Assembly (NCBI RefSeq): GCF_032477075.1
Contig: NZ_JAWDXO010000064.1
Span: 1 to 7,143, forward strand
Reading direction: 5' to 3'
Source: Fusobacterium sp.
GTDB lineage: Bacteria > Fusobacteriota > Fusobacteriia > Fusobacteriales > Fusobacteriaceae
Length of the DNA stretch: 7,143 bases
Shown in pieces: positions 4,303 through 7,143 of the stretch. Below the pieces are notes generated by a model. The model saw only the letters and a list, made by a program, of their open reading frames with translations, was not told the origin of the DNA and searched no databases. Made by a program: the position numbers and the translations under genes. How positions within the stretch are numbered: the stretch's first letter is position 1; each line of letters begins with the position of its first letter.

Positions 4303-7062
4303 ATGAGATATCGAAATAAACTTTTTAATAACCGCGAAAGAATAGAAATTATTGATCTTTTAACAAATGAGAGCAAATTTTTTCAAAAAGTGCCATTTTC
4401 TTCAGAGGAATTTTCAAAAATAAAAAAACTTGGGTCTCCTACTTTACAAATTGGATTTGCTCTTCAGTTAATATATTTAAAAAATAATGGAATTTCAATA
4501 AATTCATATTTTGATAGAGTTTCTGAAAAACTAATATCTTACATTAGCAATTTATTAAAATGTGATTCAAATTCAATTGATAAGTATTGGTGTACTAAAA
4601 ACACTAAAGAAAGACATCTAATTGAAATCCTTAATTTTTCAGGATATTCTAAATTTTCATATACAAAAGAGATGGCAGAAGAACTCTTTAAAATTGCTTT
4701 AAACTTTGGAAGTTTTACCACTCAATTCAAGGAATTTTTGATCTTTTTAAAATCTAAAAGAATTTTAACTCCTAATCTCTCTGCTATTGAGCAGTTTTTA
4801 TGGATATCAAATAAAGAAGCCAATGAAAAAATTTATGAAAGTATCTTTAGACAAATATCGAATAAAGAAAGGTTTTATAGTATTTTAAATGTTGAAAAAT
4901 CTGGAACTTCAACTTATTCAAGGATTAAAACTTTAAGTGTTAATTCAAATTCCAATGGAATTAGAGAACTTTTAAAAGTAGTAAAAGAAATTGATACCTT
5001 TAATGATCCTATTGATGTTAGTTTTTTAAGTGATAGTAAACTATCATATTTTTTACTTGAGATACAAAGATCTGACAAATCTAGAATTGAAAAGTTTTCA
5101 AGCAATAAAAAAAAGTATGCATATCTTGCTCTATTTTTATACTTCAAGCGAAAAGAATTTATTGATATGATTATTGAAGTAACCTCAACTTATGCTGGAA
5201 CTGTTTTAAAAAGAAGTCGTAAAAAATCTAAACTTTATTCACTGCAACTTCAAGAAAAGTTAAAGTCAAACTCATTGAAGTTAAAAGAGATTGTTAATGA
5301 TATTCTAAATATTAAAAACATTGAAGAGCTAGAAAAATATCAAAAAAAACTGCTTCCATTAAATGATGAATTAAATTTAGAAAAATCTGAATTAGAAGAG
5401 ATTGATTTTCTTTTAAAATCACACCAGAGTTTTAATTATACTAATGAATTACTTGGATCTATTAAATTTGATAGTCATACAAAACCTAAATTCATTAAGA
5501 ATTTAAAAGAGTTTCCAGAATTAAAATACAAAAAGAAAATACAAATTGATACATCAATTTTTAATCTACAGTGGCAAAAGAACATTAAGAAAATGGATTT
5601 TAACAAAAAAGTTGTAGAACTAGCATTTATTTATACTATAAGAGACTATATTCGTTCTGGAGATATTTTCGTAAGAGAGAGTAAGAAATATAACAGTTTT
5701 GATTCCTACTTAGTTTCAGAAAATAAAGAAATTACATCTAAAGAGGCAAAAGAATTTTTAGAAAAATTAAAGACTATGTTAATTATTCCCAAGAAATTAA
5801 ATTTTGATAGAAATATTATAGCTGATGAAAAGAGTAATTTTAGTGAAAAAATTTATAGCTATTTCCCTAAAATAAGTATGCCTGAGATTCTTTTTGAAGT
5901 TAATTCTTGGACAGGAGTTTTAGATGATATCAGGGAAAAAGATGGTGGCCAAAAAATTATTGTAGCAACACTAATGGCTAATGGTCATAATATTGGATTT
6001 TCTAAAATGTCTATTTCTAGTGGGATAGATGAAGCAGTTTTAAGAAGGACAAATGAGTATTATTTTAATAATGAAGCTTTATTTAAAGCTCAAAAAACCT
6101 TAGTAAATTATCATTATTCTTTAGATATTGTAAAGAATTGGGGAGCAGGAGAAAAATCATCTTCAGATGGAATGAGAGTTCCTATAAGTTCAAAAACAAT
6201 ATATGCAGATTACAATACTCACTATGAAAATAGAGGTGGAGGAATGTATCGCCATATAAGTGATCAATATACACCATTTTATGTGCAGATGTTAGAGGGG
6301 CGAGATAGTAACCATGTTTTAGATGGACTCTTATACCACAATTCAGCCCTAGAAATATATGAACATTCAACAGATACAGCAGGATATACAGAACAAATGT
6401 TTGCATTAACATATCTTTTAGGGTTTAACTTTAAACCAAGAATAAAAAATTTGGATAGTCAGCAATTATATGGTTTTGAAAATATAGAAAATGAAGGAAA
6501 AAAATTTAAAAAGATAAATGAAAATTTAATATTAGAAAATTTTAAAGAGGTAGGAAGGTTGATAGAATCAATACATTGTGGGAAAGTAAAGGCTTCATTG
6601 ATATTAAATAAGATAAATTCATATAGTAGAAATAATGGAGTAGCCAAAGGTTTGAAAGAAATTGGAAGAATACTAAAAACAAAATATATTTTAGAATATT
6701 ATTCAAGTGAACTACTTAGAAAGGAAGTTCAAAAGATGCTAAATAAGGGTGAAGCAATAAATTCAGTAGGACGCTTGATGTTTTTTGGAAAAAATGGAAG
6801 ATTAAATGAGAACACAATAGATAAGCAACTGGAGAAAGCGAGTTGCTTAAATATATTGTTATCCTCATTGATAATTTGGAACTCAAGATATTTAGAGAAA
6901 ATATACAGATTAGTATGTGAAGAAAAATGGTTTGATGAAGAGGAATTTAAAAGAGTTAGTCCTTTGGGAACAGAGCATGTAAATTTTCTAGGAAAATATG
7001 TATTTGAAGAAAGTGTAATAGAAACAAAAGATGGATTAAGAGAAATTAAAATCAAGGCTTAA
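4303..7062 (+). CDS. tnpA: Tn3-family DDE transposase
   Basis: This 919-residue transposase binds the inverted ends and drives replicative transposition. The N-terminal part (about 1-165) resembles the DUF4158 DNA-binding region (LQIGFALQLIYLKNNG; RHLIEILNFSGY). A lysine/glutamate-rich coiled-coil-like stretch lies at about 303-375. The C-terminal catalytic domain (about 510-900) carries SSSDG (Asp622), HSTDTAG (Asp691) and NKGEA (Glu817), whose spacing of 69 and 126 agrees with Tn3 and Tn4430 enzymes. Family landmarks YRHISDQYTPF, LDGLLYH and FALTYLLGF are intact. Near the end SPLGTEHVNFLGKY has Thr890 where Tn3 has Trp. It is shorter than the typical 950-1000, mostly through the region before the catalytic domain. 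The ribosome binding site is weak (AAAAAGG), so translation probably relies on coupling to tnpR. No frameshift is seen. Confidence 0.95.
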   Translation: MRYRNKLFNNRERIEIIDLLTNESKFFQKVPFSSEEFSKIKKLGSPTLQIGFALQLIYLKNNGISINSYFDRVSEKLISYISNLLKCDSNSIDKYWCTKNTKERHLIEILNFSGYSKFSYTKEMAEELFKIALNFGSFTTQFKEFLIFLKSKRILTPNLSAIEQFLWISNKEANEKIYESIFRQISNKERFYSILNVEKSGTSTYSRIKTLSVNSNSNGIRELLKVVKEIDTFNDPIDVSFLSDSKLSYFLLEIQRSDKSRIEKFSSNKKKYAYLALFLYFKRKEFIDMIIEVTSTYAGTVLKRSRKKSKLYSLQLQEKLKSNSLKLKEIVNDILNIKNIEELEKYQKKLLPLNDELNLEKSELEEIDFLLKSHQSFNYTNELLGSIKFDSHTKPKFIKNLKEFPELKYKKKIQIDTSIFNLQWQKNIKKMDFNKKVVELAFIYTIRDYIRSGDIFVRESKKYNSFDSYLVSENKEITSKEAKEFLEKLKTMLIIPKKLNFDRNIIADEKSNFSEKIYSYFPKISMPEILFEVNSWTGVLDDIREKDGGQKIIVATLMANGHNIGFSKMSISSGIDEAVLRRTNEYYFNNEALFKAQKTLVNYHYSLDIVKNWGAGEKSSSDGMRVPISSKTIYADYNTHYENRGGGMYRHISDQYTPFYVQMLEGRDSNHVLDGLLYHNSALEIYEHSTDTAGYTEQMFALTYLLGFNFKPRIKNLDSQQLYGFENIENEGKKFKKINENLILENFKEVGRLIESIHCGKVKASLILNKINSYSRNNGVAKGLKEIGRILKTKYILEYYSSELLRKEVQKMLNKGEAINSVGRLMFFGKNGRLNENTIDKQLEKASCLNILLSSLIIWNSRYLEKIYRLVCEEKWFDEEEFKRVSPLGTEHVNFLGKYVFEESVIETKDGLREIKIKA

Positions 7063-7089
7063 ACAATTAACATTTAGGCCTTGATTTTA
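7047..7089 (+). terminator. Strong hairpin terminator after tnpA, overlapping the right end
   Basis: The arms at 7047-7063 and 7073-7089 can pair over 17 bases (one G-U) around a 9-base loop. The core is AAAATCAAGGC against GCCTTGATTTT, a perfect 11 bases. The T-rich end of the right arm acts as the U-run on the plus strand, and the A-rich left arm gives the same on the minus strand, so it may work in both directions. The tnpA stop (7060-7062) lies inside the left arm. Confidence 0.75.
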
Positions 7090-7141
7090 TTGATATAGTT
7101 TAATATTTGGGGGAAAAAGCCACAAAAACCGGAGCTACCCC
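7079..7141 (-). repeat. Right terminal inverted repeat (extended)
   Basis: Read on the minus strand from 7141, this begins GGGGTAGCTCCGG and mirrors the left end with 5 mismatches in 63 bases. It starts 17 bases after the tnpA stop codon, the normal place for the transposase-proximal end in this family. Its inner part (7079-7089) is also the right arm of the terminator hairpin that follows tnpA, so the terminator and the extended inverted repeat overlap. Confidence 0.93.
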
Positions 7142-7143
7142 TT

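Larger units (their letters stand above)
2..7141 (+). mobile_element. Complete Tn3-family unit transposon carrying an arsenic-resistance operon
   Basis: Both ends carry the same inverted sequence beginning GGGGTAGCTCCG, and everything between fits one element: cargo (five ars genes), a putative res region, a serine resolvase and a Tn3-type transposase next to the right end. A GGGG start, about 38 bp of terminal repeat, and a tnpR-tnpA pair with res upstream are hallmarks of replicative Tn3-family transposons. The transposase keeps its three acidic catalytic residues, so the element looks intact and potentially active. Only one base lies outside on the left and two on the right, so the 5-bp target duplication expected for this family cannot be checked. 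Cargo and transposition genes are divergent and share the central control region. No second insertion sequence or broken gene was seen. Confidence 0.93.

Noticed and set aside
4270..4305. A-rich run at the end of tnpR as a programmed frameshift joining TnpR to TnpA
   Set aside because: tnpA has its own ATG one base after the tnpR stop and both proteins are complete alone; coupling explains the layout more simply.
6729..7055. 108-codon open frame on the minus strand inside tnpA
   Set aside because: It is antisense to the conserved catalytic end of the transposase, has no ribosome binding site that I can see and no recognisable motif.
1..7143. CRISPR array, tRNA, rRNA or riboswitch
   Set aside because: No regularly spaced repeats, cloverleaf or conserved RNA core was seen; the non-coding parts are short and AT-rich.

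Overview
The window is almost exactly one complete Tn3-family unit transposon. It runs from about position 2 to 7141 between two near-identical inverted ends that start with GGGG, and it carries an arsenic-resistance operon as cargo. The DNA is very AT-rich throughout, arginine is mostly encoded by AGA, TGA is used as a stop, and strong AGGAGG-type ribosome binding sites precede nearly every gene. This points to a low-GC host such as a Fusobacterium relative or a clostridial Firmicute. The sequence alone does not decide between them.

Layout. Positions 2-64 are the left inverted end, followed by a weak hairpin with a T-run (78-110) that probably ends the ars transcript. Five genes then lie on the minus strand and are read from right to left: arsR (3303-2986), an ArsP/DUF318-type permease (2995-1982), a small thioredoxin-like protein (1952-1617), an ACR3 arsenite efflux permease (1603-560) and a thioredoxin-type arsenate reductase arsC (551-153). 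Spacing is tight: arsR overlaps the permease by 10 bp and the other gaps are 8-29 bp. This is one operon, read from a consensus promoter at 3374-3345 with a probable ArsR operator over its -10 box. The gap at 3304-3659 holds that promoter, a cluster of dyads that is the likely res site, and the tnpR -10 box. On the plus strand follow tnpR (3660-4301, serine resolvase) and tnpA (4303-7062, Tn3-type DDE transposase), 1 bp apart. A strong hairpin terminator (7047-7089) spans the tnpA stop and runs into the right inverted end (7079-7141).

How the parts work together. TnpA would recognise the two ends and make a cointegrate, and TnpR would resolve it at res. ArsR would repress the ars operon until arsenite (or antimonite) is present. 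ArsC would reduce arsenate to arsenite, ACR3 would export arsenite, and the ArsP-like permease, possibly with the Cys-rich thioredoxin-like protein, would handle a further arsenic species or add to efflux. Less usual details are the long inverted ends (58 of 63 bases identical), a resolvase with about 19 extra residues before its long helix, a rather short TnpA, and a CxCxxC leader on the thioredoxin-like protein.
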